DNA of 64,000 nucleotides from Paenibacillus sp. BK033 (GCF_004345425.1 NZ_SLVP01000003.1:97975-161974); one strand, 5' to 3'; counted from the first letter of the stretch, positions 1-8,956 are shown. Notes: generated by a model from the letters alone, not told the origin. A program made the numbers and translations.

Positions 1-440
1 GCCGTAGCCGTAGCCGTGACCCATCTCTGCCGGAGATACCGCTCCCGGCCAGCCATAGCCAGGTCCCATCTCTGCCGGGGACACCGCCGTTGGGCCGTAG
101 CCGTAGCCGTGACCCATCTCTGCCGGAGACACCGCTCCCGGCCAGCCATAGCCAGGTCCCATCTCTGCCGGGGACACCGCCGTTGGGCCATAGCCATAGC
201 CGTGACCCATCTCTGCCGGAGACACTGCTCCCGGCCAGCCATAGCCAGGTCCCATCTCTGCCGGGGACACCGCCGTTGGGCCGTAGCCGTAGCCAGGTCC
301 CATCTCTGCCGGAGACACCGCCGTTGGGCCGTAGCCGTAGCCGTGACCCGTCTCTGCTGGGGATACCGCTCCCGGCCAGCCGTAACCTGGACCCATCTCT
401 GCTGGGGATACCGCTGTTGGGCCGTAGCCGTAACCATGCT
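1..440 (-). repeat. 93-bp tandem repeat inside the safA-like gene
   Basis: The tail of the SafA-like protein is encoded by DNA that repeats with a 93-bp period (31 residues). Each unit is two similar half-units: AEMGPGYGWPGAVSP (15 aa) and AEMGHGYGYGPTAVSP (16 aa). At least three full units are visible before the edge, with near-identical nucleotides, and a half-unit phase switch near 278. Such arrays can change copy number by slippage or recombination, and assemblies often collapse them. Confidence 0.9.
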
Positions 441-1656
441 CTGGGCCGGCATTTGCCGGAGATACAAAGCCGTAGCCTTGTGTTGGGCTAACCGCTTCAG
501 GACTTACATTCATTGGAGCAACATTGTTGCCAAGCGCAGAAGGGGCAGCATTATTTCCAAACGCTGCAGGGCTTACATTTTCCGCGCCAAGTACCGGAGA
601 AGCATTTTCGGATCCAAATACAGCCGGCGATACGTTACCCATGCCGTAACCGTAGCCTGGGCCAGCCGCGATCGGCATCATTCCTGGAGGGCACCATGGG
701 CCTTCGCTTGCAGGGCTCACATTGGATCCCGGCCAATCGCCATGACCGTAACCGTAGCCTGGGCCAACTTGCATAGGCGATACCATCGGCGCCATATTGC
801 CGTAGCCATGATGGTGCTGCTGGGAAGCCGCCTCTACCGCAGGGATGCCGTATTGCTTGAATAAATCTGCGCTTGGCTGCAGGTTAGGCTCCGGATTGGA
901 TTGCATAATTGGCGATACGTTTGGCTTCATATTGGGTTGAACGTTGGCTTCCATAGCGGGCTTCATATTTGGCTTCATATTCGGCTTCACGTTTGCCGCT
1001 TCTTCCTCATGCTTCGCTTTTTTGCCCGGCGATTTTTGAATAGGCAGAGCTTTCTTTGCAGGCTGTTCTTTCGCTGCGGGAGCTACGGGAGTAACAATTG
1101 GCGCCGTTGGTGTTTTCTCGACCGGAGCTACCGGCGTAATTGGAGCTGTCGGCGTTTTTTGCACCGGAGCCTGAGCTGCCGGCATTTGGCCGGTTGGCTT
1201 CTTGCCCACCCAATTTTGTACGCCGTGCATCAGCGACATCGGATGAAGCGGATGGTGCGCGTTCCCCGTACCTTGCGCGGTAACGCCGCCACCGTTACCC
1301 TGTACTTCTGTCGGAGTAGCTGTTTTTGGAATGTTGACAATCTCGCCCGTCAGGAGCACGTTCGGGTTTTTAAGCTGCGGATTCGCCTTAATCATGTCTG
1401 CCAGAGGCACTCCCCAAGCTTTCGACAGCTTCCAGAGCGTATCTCCTTGTTTCACCACATGCTGATGCATAATGTCCAGTCCTCCTGTTCCGCCGCCGAC
1501 CTCGTTTGCCGATGGAACCTTCAGCTTCATTCCGACATCCAGCAGATCCGGATTCGTAATGGAAGGGTTCAGCTTTAAAATGTCCTCAATCGATACATTA
1601 TGTTTCTGGGCAATGAAATACAATGTATCGCCTTTCTTTACAACATGGATTTTCAC
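1..1656 (-). CDS. safA: SafA-like spore coat morphogenetic protein, LysM domains (3' end outside window)
   Basis: The minus-strand reading frame is open from a GTG at 1656 to the window edge, giving at least 552 codons; the C-terminus is missing. An AGGAGG motif sits 10 nt before the GTG. Residues about 2-48 and 66-110 are two LysM peptidoglycan-binding domains (HVVKKGDTLYFIAQKH, HVVKQGDTLWKLSKAW). A Pro/Ala/Lys-rich linker with repeats such as VEKTPTAPI follows, then a long Gly/Tyr/Pro tail of near-identical units. SafA-family proteins sit at the cortex-coat interface of the forespore and recruit inner coat proteins through SpoVID, which is also in this window. The pheA-adjacent position fits the B. 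subtilis neighbourhood. The two-LysM start is unusual next to the single LysM of B. subtilis SafA, so another LysM coat protein is possible. Confidence 0.72.
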   Translation of the reverse strand, partial: MKIHVVKKGDTLYFIAQKHNVSIEDILKLNPSITNPDLLDVGMKLKVPSANEVGGGTGGLDIMHQHVVKQGDTLWKLSKAWGVPLADMIKANPQLKNPNVLLTGEIVNIPKTATPTEVQGNGGGVTAQGTGNAHHPLHPMSLMHGVQNWVGKKPTGQMPAAQAPVQKTPTAPITPVAPVEKTPTAPIVTPVAPAAKEQPAKKALPIQKSPGKKAKHEEEAANVKPNMKPNMKPAMEANVQPNMKPNVSPIMQSNPEPNLQPSADLFKQYGIPAVEAASQQHHHGYGNMAPMVSPMQVGPGYGYGHGDWPGSNVSPASEGPWCPPGMMPIAAGPGYGYGMGNVSPAVFGSENASPVLGAENVSPAAFGNNAAPSALGNNVAPMNVSPEAVSPTQGYGFVSPANAGPEHGYGYGPTAVSPAEMGPGYGWPGAVSPAETGHGYGYGPTAVSPAEMGPGYGYGPTAVSPAEMGPGYGWPGAVSPAEMGHGYGYGPTAVSPAEMGPGYGWPGAVSPAEMGHGYGYGPTAVSPAEMGPGYGWPGAVSPAEMGHGYGYG

Positions 1657-1761
1657 TAGCGAAAAACCTCCTGTCACGTTCTTTGTATAACGGCACGGCG
1701 AATGCCTGCTATCAATCATTACATCCTATGCAGAACGTAGGCAGGTGTCTCCACCTTCACG

Positions 1762-1800
1762 CAAAAAAAATAGCGCTGCCCCCAAAAGGGCAACGCTATG
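1762..1800 (-). terminator. Rho-independent terminator after pheA
   Basis: Read on the minus strand, an ATAGCG-type stem with a TTTTG loop is followed by eight T residues. It lies 14 bp after the pheA stop and separates pheA from safA, so safA probably has its own, likely sporulation-specific, promoter in 1657-1760. I could not fix that promoter. Confidence 0.85.
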
Positions 1801-1813
1801 GCTCGTCATTTCA

Positions 1814-2686
1814 TTACAAAAGCTGCTCGTAAGTAAAGCTTGGATAGCTGCCAAGAATCCGCACCTGACATCCAATCGCTTCAATTTCTTCCAGCGCCGA
1901 AGGCAACAGCACCGTATCCAGCGCCATGTCGATATCGATATAAAAATAATAATTACCCAGCTTTTTCTTCGTCGGGCGGGATTCGATCTTTGACAGGTTG
2001 ATCTTCCGCCAGGCAAACGCGGCAAGCACCTGATGCAAGGCGCCCGGATAGTCTTCTGGCAGCGTAATCAGGATACTCGTCTTCCGCCTTTCGGATTGAC
2101 GAGCCGTAAACGGCTCGCTCCCCACCAGCAGGAAACGTGTAAAGTTATTGTCGTGATCCGTGATGCCCTGACTCAGCACATCCAGCCCGTTATTGCCGGC
2201 AGCGGTCATCGTGCCTATCGCCGCCCAGCCCTCGCCGGGGTTTTCCTTCACGATCTTGACGCCCTCCGACGTGCTGCCAGCCGTCTCAATCTCCGCATGC
2301 GGGAGCTCGCTCCGCAGGAATTGGAGACATTGCGCAATCGCAACCGGATGGCTGATTACTTTCTTGATCCGGCTGAAATCAATCGTACCGTCTTCTCTTT
2401 CAGCCTCGGAGCCGCGCCCGATCAAATTTTGAACCGAAGGGTATACCCATTCCGCCTGTATGGGCAGATCCACCTCATGAACCAGCCAGTCCACATGCAG
2501 ATTAACGGAGCCCTCGATCGTATTCTCGATGGGAACAACGCTATAATCGCTTACGCCGTTTACGGTCGACATGAACACGTCCGCAATCAGGCGGTGATGC
2601 TTCCAATTCATTTCTTCACCGGCAAACAACCGCTTCACCGCTTCATCGGATACGGAGCCGGCCGGAAGTACCGCAATTGTCTTCAT
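1814..2686 (-). CDS. pheA: Prephenate dehydratase
   Basis: This enzyme converts prephenate to phenylpyruvate in phenylalanine synthesis. The 290-aa product has the N-terminal catalytic fold (MKTIAVLPAGSVSDEAVKRLF onset, VVPIENTIEGSVN motif) and the NNFTRF motif before a C-terminal ACT domain carrying the Phe-binding ESRP motif (about residues 237-240). The start at 2686 is preferred because its ATG overlaps the thrB stop as ATGA and an AAAGGAG lies 9 nt upstream; a longer in-frame start would run into thrB. It is translationally coupled to thrB and is the last gene of the pheB-hom-thrB-pheA operon. Feedback control by Phe through the ACT domain is expected for the family. Confidence 0.96.
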   Translation of the reverse strand: MKTIAVLPAGSVSDEAVKRLFAGEEMNWKHHRLIADVFMSTVNGVSDYSVVPIENTIEGSVNLHVDWLVHEVDLPIQAEWVYPSVQNLIGRGSEAEREDGTIDFSRIKKVISHPVAIAQCLQFLRSELPHAEIETAGSTSEGVKIVKENPGEGWAAIGTMTAAGNNGLDVLSQGITDHDNNFTRFLLVGSEPFTARQSERRKTSILITLPEDYPGALHQVLAAFAWRKINLSKIESRPTKKKLGNYYFYIDIDMALDTVLLPSALEEIEAIGCQVRILGSYPSFTYEQLL

Positions 2687-3657
2687 CGGACAACTTCTCC
2701 TTTGATCCGTTCCATTAGACCCGGAGCCGGAGCTGCCGCATCCTCGACCGTAATTGCCGGACCTTCTCCGTCCGGCTTCAGCCACAACGTTTCCGCTTCG
2801 ATGCCTTCCTGCTTCAAGGTCGCGAGCAGGAATTGCTCCAGCTCGGATTTGCTCTTGCTGCCGGCATCAACGAACGCGATGAGAGTAGGACCCGCTCCGC
2901 TAAGCGCAGCGCCAAGCGCGCCGTATTCGACGGCCTGCTCCAGTATCGCCGACATGCCGGGAATAAGGGGCGCCCGGTATGGCTGGTGAAGCCGGTCGCG
3001 CATCGCATGACGGATCAAGCCAAGCTCTCCGCTTGCCAGCGCCGCGACAAGAAGCGAGCTGCGCCCGACGTTAAAGACCGCGTCGGCCATGCTGATCTGC
3101 GAAGGCAGGGCATGACGGGCTTTTTCCGTTGCCAGCTGGAATGCCGGGATCGCAACTAGCGTCTCCAGCTTTGCATGCGGCTCCAGTCTCACGTAATCCG
3201 CACGCTCGCCGTCCCAGGCGGATACAACGATGCCGCCAAACAAGGATGCCCCCACATTGTCCGGATGTCCCTCGAGCTTCGTCGCAAGCTGGAACAGCGT
3301 ATGGTCGGACAGCGGACTGCCGATCAGCGCATTTGCCGCAACTAACGCACCAACAATAGCCGAAGCGCTGCTCCCAAGTCCTCTGGCGAGCGGAATATCG
3401 CTGTACATCGCAATATCCAGCTCAGGAACGCTAACACCAGCTTCTTCGAATACAAGCTGAGCCACTTTATACAACAGATTCGATTTATCGGTTGGTATCC
3501 CTTGCATTTGATCGCCATACAGCCTGAAAGTCGTAGACTCCGCTGCTGACATCTCGATCCACGCATAGAGCGAAAGCGCCATGCCCAGCGTATCGAAGCC
3601 GGGACCCAGATTTGCCGTACTGGCCGGCACTTTCACAATTACTCGACGATTATTCAT
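2683..3657 (-). CDS. thrB: Homoserine kinase
   Basis: It phosphorylates homoserine with ATP in threonine synthesis. The 324-aa protein is a GHMP kinase: N-terminal VKVPASTANLGPGFDTLG and the glycine/serine-rich phosphate loop PLARGLGSSASAIVGAL near residue 90. An in-frame upstream ATG at 3693 exists, but the start at 3657 has AAAGGAG 11 nt before it and matches the normal family N-terminus. It lies 61 bp after hom. The usual third partner, thrC (threonine synthase), is not between hom and thrB as it is in B. subtilis and is nowhere in the window. Confidence 0.95.
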   Translation of the reverse strand: MNNRRVIVKVPASTANLGPGFDTLGMALSLYAWIEMSAAESTTFRLYGDQMQGIPTDKSNLLYKVAQLVFEEAGVSVPELDIAMYSDIPLARGLGSSASAIVGALVAANALIGSPLSDHTLFQLATKLEGHPDNVGASLFGGIVVSAWDGERADYVRLEPHAKLETLVAIPAFQLATEKARHALPSQISMADAVFNVGRSSLLVAALASGELGLIRHAMRDRLHQPYRAPLIPGMSAILEQAVEYGALGAALSGAGPTLIAFVDAGSKSKSELEQFLLATLKQEGIEAETLWLKPDGEGPAITVEDAAAPAPGLMERIKGEVVR

Positions 3658-3718
3658 GACGGATAAAGCTCCTTTATTTGCTTTTGCAATCATTCCTGCT
3701 GAAGTACGACGCGGCTGT

Positions 3719-5005
3719 TTAGCCTTCTACGCGGTATACGCTCTTCACCTTGCGAATAACGTCCAGCGACTCAAACTTCTGCAGCACTTTTTGGATTGCA
3801 GCCTTATTCGCATCATGCGTAATGACGATAATTTCAGCGTCCGGGTTAGTCGGATTAGGCTGCTGCAGCACCGATTCCAAGCTTACTTCATACTCGGCGA
3901 AGATCTGCGTGATCTGCGCCAGCACGCCTGCGCGGTCGTCTACATGCAGCAGCAGAAAATATTTCGATGATATCTGCTCATCGGTTTTGAGCTTCTTCTC
4001 TTTGTAGGTCAATACGCTTTGCTTGCCGTTAACGCCAAGTTTCAAGTTCTTTACAACCGCCACAAGGTCGGATACGATCGAAGTTGCCGTTGGCAGCTCG
4101 CCTGCGCCCGGGCCGTAGAACATCGTCTCGCCTACTGCTTCGCCGTACACGTAGACCGCGTTGTATACACCGTTAACCGAAGCGATCGGATGCGATTTCT
4201 TCACCATCGTTGGCTGAACGCTGATGCTGAACTGGTCATCCTGGCGCTCTGCAATGCCAAGCAGCTTCACTTCGTAGCCAAGACGCTTCGCATACAGGAT
4301 GTCTTCTTTCGAAACCTTCGACATGCCTTGCACGGAGACGTCTTCAAGAGCTACCTTTGCACGGAAGCCAAGCGTGGAGAGAATCGTCATTTTCCGGGCG
4401 GCATCAAGGCCCTCAACGTCGGAGGTCGGGTCCGCTTCGGCGTAGCCAAGCTCTTGCGCTTCCTTCAATACATCACCGTAAGACGCGCCTTCAAGGCTCA
4501 TCTTGGACAGGATATAATTAGTCGTGCCGTTCACGATACCCATAATCTTCGTAATGCGGTCGGATGAGAATCCTTCCACCAGTGTACGAATAATCGGAAT
4601 ACCGCCTGCAACGCTTGCTTCGTAATACACATCGCAGCCGTTCTCTTGCGCTTTGGCCAGAATCTCCGGACCGTGCAGCGCCATCAAATCCTTGTTCGCC
4701 GTGACGACATGCTTTCCGCGGGAGAGTGCTTCCATAATGTATTCTTTGGTAGAACCAATGCCGCCCATTACTTCAACGATGACATCGATATCCGGATTGC
4801 CGATAATTTCCCAAGGATCTTCCGTCAGCTTGTTCGAATCGATCGAAATGCTGCGGGATTTGCTTTTATTCTGCACGAGAATTTTCTCGATCACGATCGG
4901 CGATCCAACCTGGCTTTGCAAATCCTCCTGATGTCCTTCCACAATACGCACTACGCCAGTCCCGACTGTTCCGAGACCAAGCAAACCTACCTTAACTGGC
5001 TTCAT
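3719..5005 (-). CDS. hom: Homoserine dehydrogenase
   Basis: It reduces aspartate semialdehyde to homoserine, the branch point to Thr and Met. The 428 residues contain an N-terminal Rossmann fold (VGLLGLGTVGTGVVRI), the central catalytic domain (NGTTNYILSKM, then GYAEADPTSDVEGLDAARK) and a C-terminal ACT domain from about residue 345 (RAGVLAQITQIFAEYEVSLES). A GGAGGG lies 8 nt upstream of the ATG. It sits 18 bp after pheB and starts a two-gene threonine insertion inside what is a pheB-pheA pair in B. subtilis. Allosteric control through the ACT domain is known for the family. Confidence 0.96.
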   Translation of the reverse strand: MKPVKVGLLGLGTVGTGVVRIVEGHQEDLQSQVGSPIVIEKILVQNKSKSRSISIDSNKLTEDPWEIIGNPDIDVIVEVMGGIGSTKEYIMEALSRGKHVVTANKDLMALHGPEILAKAQENGCDVYYEASVAGGIPIIRTLVEGFSSDRITKIMGIVNGTTNYILSKMSLEGASYGDVLKEAQELGYAEADPTSDVEGLDAARKMTILSTLGFRAKVALEDVSVQGMSKVSKEDILYAKRLGYEVKLLGIAERQDDQFSISVQPTMVKKSHPIASVNGVYNAVYVYGEAVGETMFYGPGAGELPTATSIVSDLVAVVKNLKLGVNGKQSVLTYKEKKLKTDEQISSKYFLLLHVDDRAGVLAQITQIFAEYEVSLESVLQQPNPTNPDAEIIVITHDANKAAIQKVLQKFESLDVIRKVKSVYRVEG

Positions 5006-5023
5006 ACAATTCCCTCCATCTAT

Positions 5024-5461
5024 TCAACCTTGTCCGATTACGGCAGCTTTCCGCACGCCTTCCTGGCTGCGAATCACTTCAATCAGCGTTGTCAGTTCTT
5101 CATTCAGCTGTGAAATATCTACGGATATAACGACGTTGGCAAGACCCTGCAGCGGAATGCTCTGGTTCATCGTCAGCACATTTCCTTCAAGGCCAGCCAC
5201 AAGAGCCAATACCTTAGATAATACACCGGATCGATGCTCCAAATCCATCGCTATCGTCACGATCCGTTCTCTTTCCAGCTCCTGAAGCGCATAGACGCCG
5301 TCTTTATACTTATAAAAGGCGCTTCGGCTAAGTCCGACCTTCTCGACCGCCTCATGCACCGTGGACGCCTCGCCCCGGTTAAGCATCTCTTTCACCTGGA
5401 TCGTCTTCGCGATCGCCTCCGGGAGCATATCCTCACGAACGACATAATAACGGTGCGTCAC
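5024..5461 (-). CDS. pheB: ACT domain protein PheB (UPF0735)
   Basis: A 145-aa protein starting at a GTG with GGAGGA 7 nt upstream. Residues about 1-70 resemble a small helix-turn-helix-like segment (VEKVGLSRSAFYKYKDGVY) and residues about 70-145 form an ACT domain (EHRSGVLSKVLALVAGLEG). It is first in the operon with hom, thrB and pheA, under a clear sigma-A promoter. The family is named PheB for its place beside pheA; it was once proposed to be chorismate mutase, but its role is not established. A ligand-sensing regulatory role for aromatic or Thr synthesis is inference. Confidence 0.9.
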   Translation of the reverse strand: MTHRYYVVREDMLPEAIAKTIQVKEMLNRGEASTVHEAVEKVGLSRSAFYKYKDGVYALQELERERIVTIAMDLEHRSGVLSKVLALVAGLEGNVLTMNQSIPLQGLANVVISVDISQLNEELTTLIEVIRSQEGVRKAAVIGQG

Positions 5462-5505
5462 TATTTCGTCCTCCCTACAAAGACAGTTGTTCTTCTATAA
5501 TGGAC

Positions 5506-5534
5506 ATTATATCGGAATATAAGAGATGCGGCAA
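5506..5534 (-). promoter_or_regulatory. Sigma-A promoter of pheB-hom-thrB-pheA
   Basis: On the minus strand the -35 TTGCCG (5529-5534) and -10 TATAAT (5506-5511) are 17 bp apart, close to consensus. Transcription would begin about 40 nt before the pheB GTG. It lies just after the obg-side terminator, so this operon is separate from obg. Confidence 0.8.
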
Positions 5535-5558
5535 TAGGTAACTGCGATGCTTTTCAAC

Positions 5559-5582
5559 AAAAAAAGACGGCCATTGGCCGTC
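5559..5582 (-). terminator. Terminator after obg
   Basis: The minus-strand stem GACGGCCA/TGGCCGTC is followed by seven T residues. It begins about 25 bp after the obg stop and insulates obg from the pheB promoter. Confidence 0.85.
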
Positions 5583-5606
5583 CTTCCGCATTTTTGCTAT
5601 ATTTCA

Positions 5607-6926
5607 TTAACCATTATAATCGCTGCCCTCGAAGAATTCGAACGTAAAGTCGGCGATCTGAACCGTATCTCCGTCTCTTGCGCCCTCGCGGCGAAGCGCT
5701 GCGTCTACGCCCATTTTGCGCATCATTTGCGCGAAACGCATAATCGCGTCGTACGAGTTCATGTTCATGCGCTTCAGATAATTCTCGATTCTTGCGCCCT
5801 GCACCACAAAAATTTCGTCTTCGCGGTGAATCGTAAAGCTGTCGTCCTCGCGCTTCTCGTACGTGAATACTTTGCGTTCCGCGACATCCTTCACTTCTTC
5901 AACCGATACCTCTTCCGGAACCGAATCCAGCGTATCGGCCGCTTTGTACAGAAGCTCCTGAACGCCTTGCTTGGTCAGCGAGGAGATCGGCACGATCAGG
6001 TATTCCCGGTCGCCGCGAACCTCGTCCAGCTGCTGCTTGAACAGCTCCAGGTTGTCGGCCGCCTCCGGCATATCCATCTTGTTGGCCGCAATGATCTGCG
6101 GACGCTCCGAAAGCTTCTCGTTGTACTTTACGAGCTCTTCGTTAATTTTGACCCAATCCTCGAACGGATCGCGGCCTTCCGTGCCCGCCATGTCCACGAC
6201 ATGGACAATAACTCTTGTGCGTTCGACATGCCGCAGGAATTCATGGCCAAGCCCTACGCCTTCATGTGCCCCTTCGATCAAGCCCGGCAGATCGGCCATA
6301 ACAAAGCTGCGTCCGTCGCCAACGTCCACGACGCCCAGGTTAGGCGTGATGGTTGTGAAATGGTACGCGCCAATCTTGGGCTTGGCACCGGACACAACGG
6401 AGAGAAGCGTCGATTTGCCTACGCTCGGGAAGCCGACAAGGCCCACATCCGCCATGACTTTAAGCTCCAGCGTGACCCAGCGCTCTTGCCCTTCTTCGCC
6501 GTTCTCGCAAATATCCGGAGCAGGATTGTTAATCGTCGCGAACCGGATATTGCCACGGCCGCCGCGGCCGCCGCGCGCAACGACAACTTCTTGACCGTGG
6601 CGCGTCATGTCGGCGATAATTTCCTGCGTGTCGTCATCCACGATAATCGTTCCCGGAGGAATGCGTACGATCATGTCCTCCGCGCTCGCGCCGTGCATCG
6701 ATTTTACTTTGCCGCGCTCGCCTGCCGGGCCTTTGAAGTGCTTCTGGTAACGGAAATCCATCAGCGTTCTCAGGCCCTCGTCCACACGGAAAATAACGTC
6801 GCCGCCATTACCGCCGTCGCCGCCTGCGGGTCCGCCTTCAGGTACGTATTTCTCGCGGCGGTAGGATACGATCCCGTTGCCCCCGTTGCCGCCTTTTACA
6901 AAAATCTTCGCTTTATCGACAAACAT
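5607..6926 (-). CDS. obg: GTPase Obg (ObgE/CgtA)
   Basis: An essential ribosome-assembly GTPase that in Bacillus also links to the stress response and sporulation phosphorelay. The 439-aa protein has the glycine-rich Obg fold (residues 1-158; [36 protein letters not shown]), a G domain with G1 [10 protein letters not shown]3 [12 protein letters not shown] and NKMD, and the C-terminal OCT domain. An in-frame start 22 codons upstream lies inside spo0B; the ATG at 6926, after a GGGGG, matches the family. It follows spo0B by 13 bp, the same pairing as in B. subtilis. Confidence 0.97.
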   Translation of the reverse strand: MFVDKAKIFVKGGNGGNGIVSYRREKYVPEGGPAGGDGGNGGDVIFRVDEGLRTLMDFRYQKHFKGPAGERGKVKSMHGASAEDMIVRIPPGTIIVDDDTQEIIADMTRHGQEVVVARGGRGGRGNIRFATINNPAPDICENGEEGQERWVTLELKVMADVGLVGFPSVGKSTLLSVVSGAKPKIGAYHFTTITPNLGVVDVGDGRSFVMADLPGLIEGAHEGVGLGHEFLRHVERTRVIVHVVDMAGTEGRDPFEDWVKINEELVKYNEKLSERPQIIAANKMDMPEAADNLELFKQQLDEVRGDREYLIVPISSLTKQGVQELLYKAADTLDSVPEEVSVEEVKDVAERKVFTYEKREDDSFTIHREDEIFVVQGARIENYLKRMNMNSYDAIMRFAQMMRKMGVDAALRREGARDGDTVQIADFTFEFFEGSDYNG

Positions 6927-6939
6927 GTTTTGCCCCCGT

Positions 6940-7692
6940 TCAAGCGCGCCATTCTGCTTGCAATACCAATTTCCGCTGCGGATGCTCCACATCGACGGGC
7001 AATAAAGACGCGCCTTCCAACTGCTGTTTTATTTTATCCGCAAGCTGCTGCTCGCTGGTTAAATCGCCCTCGTAATAAAAAGCTGCAATCAGCATCTCCT
7101 CTTCGCGGGAGAGCTTCAAGGTAAGCACTGCCGGTTCCCCGTATCCTGTCTTCACCGAAAATCTGTAGGCGTTGATCAGGCTCATCAAGGTTTCCGCTAT
7201 TGGCTTGCCTTCATCTTTCATCTCGTTTAAGTAAATGCCTTCCTCCAGCTTCACCTGAAGCTGCATGGCATTGGTGAGGGTTCGGAAAGATTGTATATAG
7301 CTGACTAGCGATGGAACGCCAAGCTTTGCGATTTGGCTCTCATCCGTCATTCTAGCCCTTATTTTCTCCACGTATTCCACGGTTTTATCCAGCTTGTTCA
7401 TCCGTATGTAACCAAACAATACCTGGAGATCATTCATCCAATCATGCCGGTGGTGATTTAGCGTCTTTACGCTGGCCGTCTGCAGCATATGCACGGTCCG
7501 TGCCAGCCTTTGTTCCTGTTCCTTGCGTTCCGTCCTAATCCAAAATACCGCAGCTGCTATTGTCCATAAGAGAAAAAGTGCAACCAGCCATACCGAAGAA
7601 GGCCAAATGAGTACAGCCGCGCCTGGCAGCACAACGGAAGCCGCTGCCGACTGTCTCGCCATTCTAATGCGATCCATCCTGATCGTTCCCAC
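6940..7692 (-). CDS. spo0B: Spo0B-like sporulation phosphotransferase with N-terminal hydrophobic anchor
   Basis: In the phosphorelay Spo0B takes phosphate from Spo0F and passes it to Spo0A. The 250-aa product contains the Spo0B helical-hairpin signature RHDWMNDLQ with the predicted phospho-histidine at H83, then an ATPase-like C-terminal fold without kinase motifs. Its place between rpmA and obg is that of B. subtilis spo0B. Residues about 20-53 are strongly hydrophobic ([19 protein letters not shown] then [13 protein letters not shown]), suggesting one or two membrane helices that the approximately 192-aa soluble B. subtilis protein lacks. The GTG at 7692 and ATG at 7677 are both possible starts; neither has a strong SD. 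Confidence 0.85.
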   Translation of the reverse strand: MGTIRMDRIRMARQSAAASVVLPGAAVLIWPSSVWLVALFLLWTIAAAVFWIRTERKEQEQRLARTVHMLQTASVKTLNHHRHDWMNDLQVLFGYIRMNKLDKTVEYVEKIRARMTDESQIAKLGVPSLVSYIQSFRTLTNAMQLQVKLEEGIYLNEMKDEGKPIAETLMSLINAYRFSVKTGYGEPAVLTLKLSREEEMLIAAFYYEGDLTSEQQLADKIKQQLEGASLLPVDVEHPQRKLVLQAEWRA

Positions 7693-7760
7693 TTTCTGCT
7701 TGTTTCCTAGCTAAACCAGTATAGCATGCGAATTCGGTAGCCGAAAGATCTACGATAAAC

Positions 7761-7790
7761 AAAAACCCCGGCCTGTTCATCAGGCCGGGG
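7761..7790 (-). terminator. Terminator after rpmA
   Basis: The minus-strand stem CCCCGGCCTG/CAGGCCGGGG is followed by TTTTTG. It lies 14 bp after the rpmA stop, so spo0B-obg would need readthrough or its own promoter. Confidence 0.85.
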
Positions 7791-7803
7791 CACTTGGTGC
7801 TAT

Positions 7804-8115
7804 TTAAGCTTCTACTGCTGCGGCTACCGGAGCCAGATCAACAGGGTACACGCTCACTTTTTTGCGATCGCGTCCCAGACGTTCGAACTTCACTACGCCT
7901 TCTACCAATGCGAAGAGCGTATCGTCTTTACCGATGCCCACGTTAGTACCCGGATGAATCTTAGTTCCGCGTTGGCGGAACAAGATGCTGCCAGCGGATA
8001 CGACTTGACCGTCAGCGCGTTTAGCGCCGAGACGTTTCGAATGGCTGTCGCGACCGTTCTTAGTAGAACCTACACCTTTTTTCGATGCGAAAAGCTGAAG
8101 ATCTAATTTCAACAT
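7804..8115 (-). CDS. rpmA: Ribosomal protein L27 with cleaved N-terminal propeptide
   Basis: L27 reaches toward the peptidyl-transferase centre. The 103-aa precursor starts [17 protein letters not shown]; Firmicute L27 carries this extra N-terminus, which Prp removes between F9 and A10 so that the ASKKG end can reach the catalytic site. The prp gene is immediately upstream, 17 bp away, and rplU before that. An AGGAGG-type SD precedes the ATG. The C-terminal acidic tail VAAAVEA is normal variation. Confidence 0.97.
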   Translation of the reverse strand: MLKLDLQLFASKKGVGSTKNGRDSHSKRLGAKRADGQVVSAGSILFRQRGTKIHPGTNVGIGKDDTLFALVEGVVKFERLGRDRKKVSVYPVDLAPVAAAVEA

Positions 8116-8132
8116 GGTGTTTCCCTCCTTCG

Positions 8133-8468
8133 TTAAAGAAGTTGTTCATGAATTACGACGTATTTGCCGTAAGTTTTTGCGATTGTGCCGAGCATAACGA
8201 CCATCGATTCGAGCAACAGCTGCACCTTGTCGTCAACTTCCTTATCCGGCTGCTCCGGAATGTCCGACGATAGCCAGCCATTCTTCATCGCAGCGGGCAA
8301 TTTCACTGTCGCCAAAGCCTCGATAGCATTGACGGTTCCGACCGAAACGGCCGACACCCCGGCACAGATGATATCCTTGCCGCGGTCTGCATATTTAGCG
8401 TGTCCGGAGATCGCAAAAGATACAATCCGTCTGTCAGCGGCTCTACGTTCGACTGTAACAGAAATCAT
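8133..8468 (-). CDS. prp: Ribosomal-processing cysteine protease Prp (YsxB)
   Basis: Prp cleaves the L27 propeptide. The 111-aa protein shows the catalytic pair: H23 in [13 protein letters not shown] and C35 in [10 protein letters not shown]. It lies between the genes of L21 and its substrate L27, the standard Firmicute order. The ATG is 12 bp after rplU and the three genes are probably one transcript. Confidence 0.95.
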   Translation of the reverse strand: MISVTVERRAADRRIVSFAISGHAKYADRGKDIICAGVSAVSVGTVNAIEALATVKLPAAMKNGWLSSDIPEQPDKEVDDKVQLLLESMVVMLGTIAKTYGKYVVIHEQLL

Positions 8469-8480
8469 TAGAAAGTCCTC

Positions 8481-8792
8481 TTACGCTTGGATTTTCTCGA
8501 TTGTTACTTTCGTGAACGGTTGACGATGACCTTGCTTGCGGCGGTAGTTCTTTTTGGCTTTGTATTTGTAAACGATGATCTTTTGGCCTTTACCTTGTTT
8601 CTCGACTTTGCCGGAAACTGTAGCGCCGGAAACAACTGGAGTTCCAGTTACGAGACCTTCGCCGTTAGATACTGCCAATACGCGATCAAACGTTACGCTT
8701 TCGCCTTCCGTTACGTTCAGTTTTTCGATGTAGATTACATCGCCCTCTTGAACTTTGTATTGCTTGCCGCCAGTTTCGATAATTGCGAACAT
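8481..8792 (-). CDS. rplU: Ribosomal protein L21
   Basis: A 103-aa 50S subunit protein beginning [14 protein letters not shown] and ending with the [13 protein letters not shown] motif typical of L21. The GTG three codons upstream overlaps the AGGAGGTG ribosome binding site and cannot be used with it; the ATG at 8792 is 8 nt after GGAGG. It is first in rplU-prp-rpmA and follows a structured leader and a strong promoter. Confidence 0.97.
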   Translation of the reverse strand: MFAIIETGGKQYKVQEGDVIYIEKLNVTEGESVTFDRVLAVSNGEGLVTGTPVVSGATVSGKVEKQGKGQKIIVYKYKAKKNYRRKQGHRQPFTKVTIEKIQA

Positions 8793-8802
8793 GTGTTGCA
8801 CC

Positions 8803-8914
8803 TCCTTATTGTCGAAGACTCGCCTAATCCAGGTGGCTGCAGCGCAAAGCTGCTGCGCTTAAACCCGATTGGAGCGGTTCATGCATGTCCACACAGTTAT
8901 AGGATGAGACATAC
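8803..8914 (-). promoter_or_regulatory. Candidate L21 leader (autoregulatory 5' UTR of rplU)
   Basis: Between the promoter (start point near 8914) and the rplU SD there are about 110 nt of leader with a GCGCAGC/GCTGCGC-type hairpin (8840-8862) and other GC-rich segments. Firmicutes carry a conserved L21 leader RNA at this place. I assign it by position and structure and could not align it to the family model. Confidence 0.5.
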
Positions 8915-8920
8915 TAGAAC

Positions 8921-8949
8921 ATTCTATCACACTATGCGTAACCAATCAA
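8921..8949 (-). promoter_or_regulatory. Sigma-A promoter of rplU-prp-rpmA
   Basis: The minus-strand -35 TTGATT (8944-8949) and -10 TAGAAT (8921-8926) are separated by 17 bp. It lies just inside the gap after the rng stop. Confidence 0.75.
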
Positions 8950-8956
8950 CTATTAC

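Noticed and set aside
16..864. Plus-strand 282-aa frame of repeats such as THLCRRHRSRPA
   Set aside because: It is the antisense shadow of the SafA repeat array; no SD or family features, and the minus frame has LysM domains.
5547..7124. Plus-strand 525-aa frame
   Set aside because: Antisense of obg, with atypical composition (many His, Arg) and no recognisable motif.
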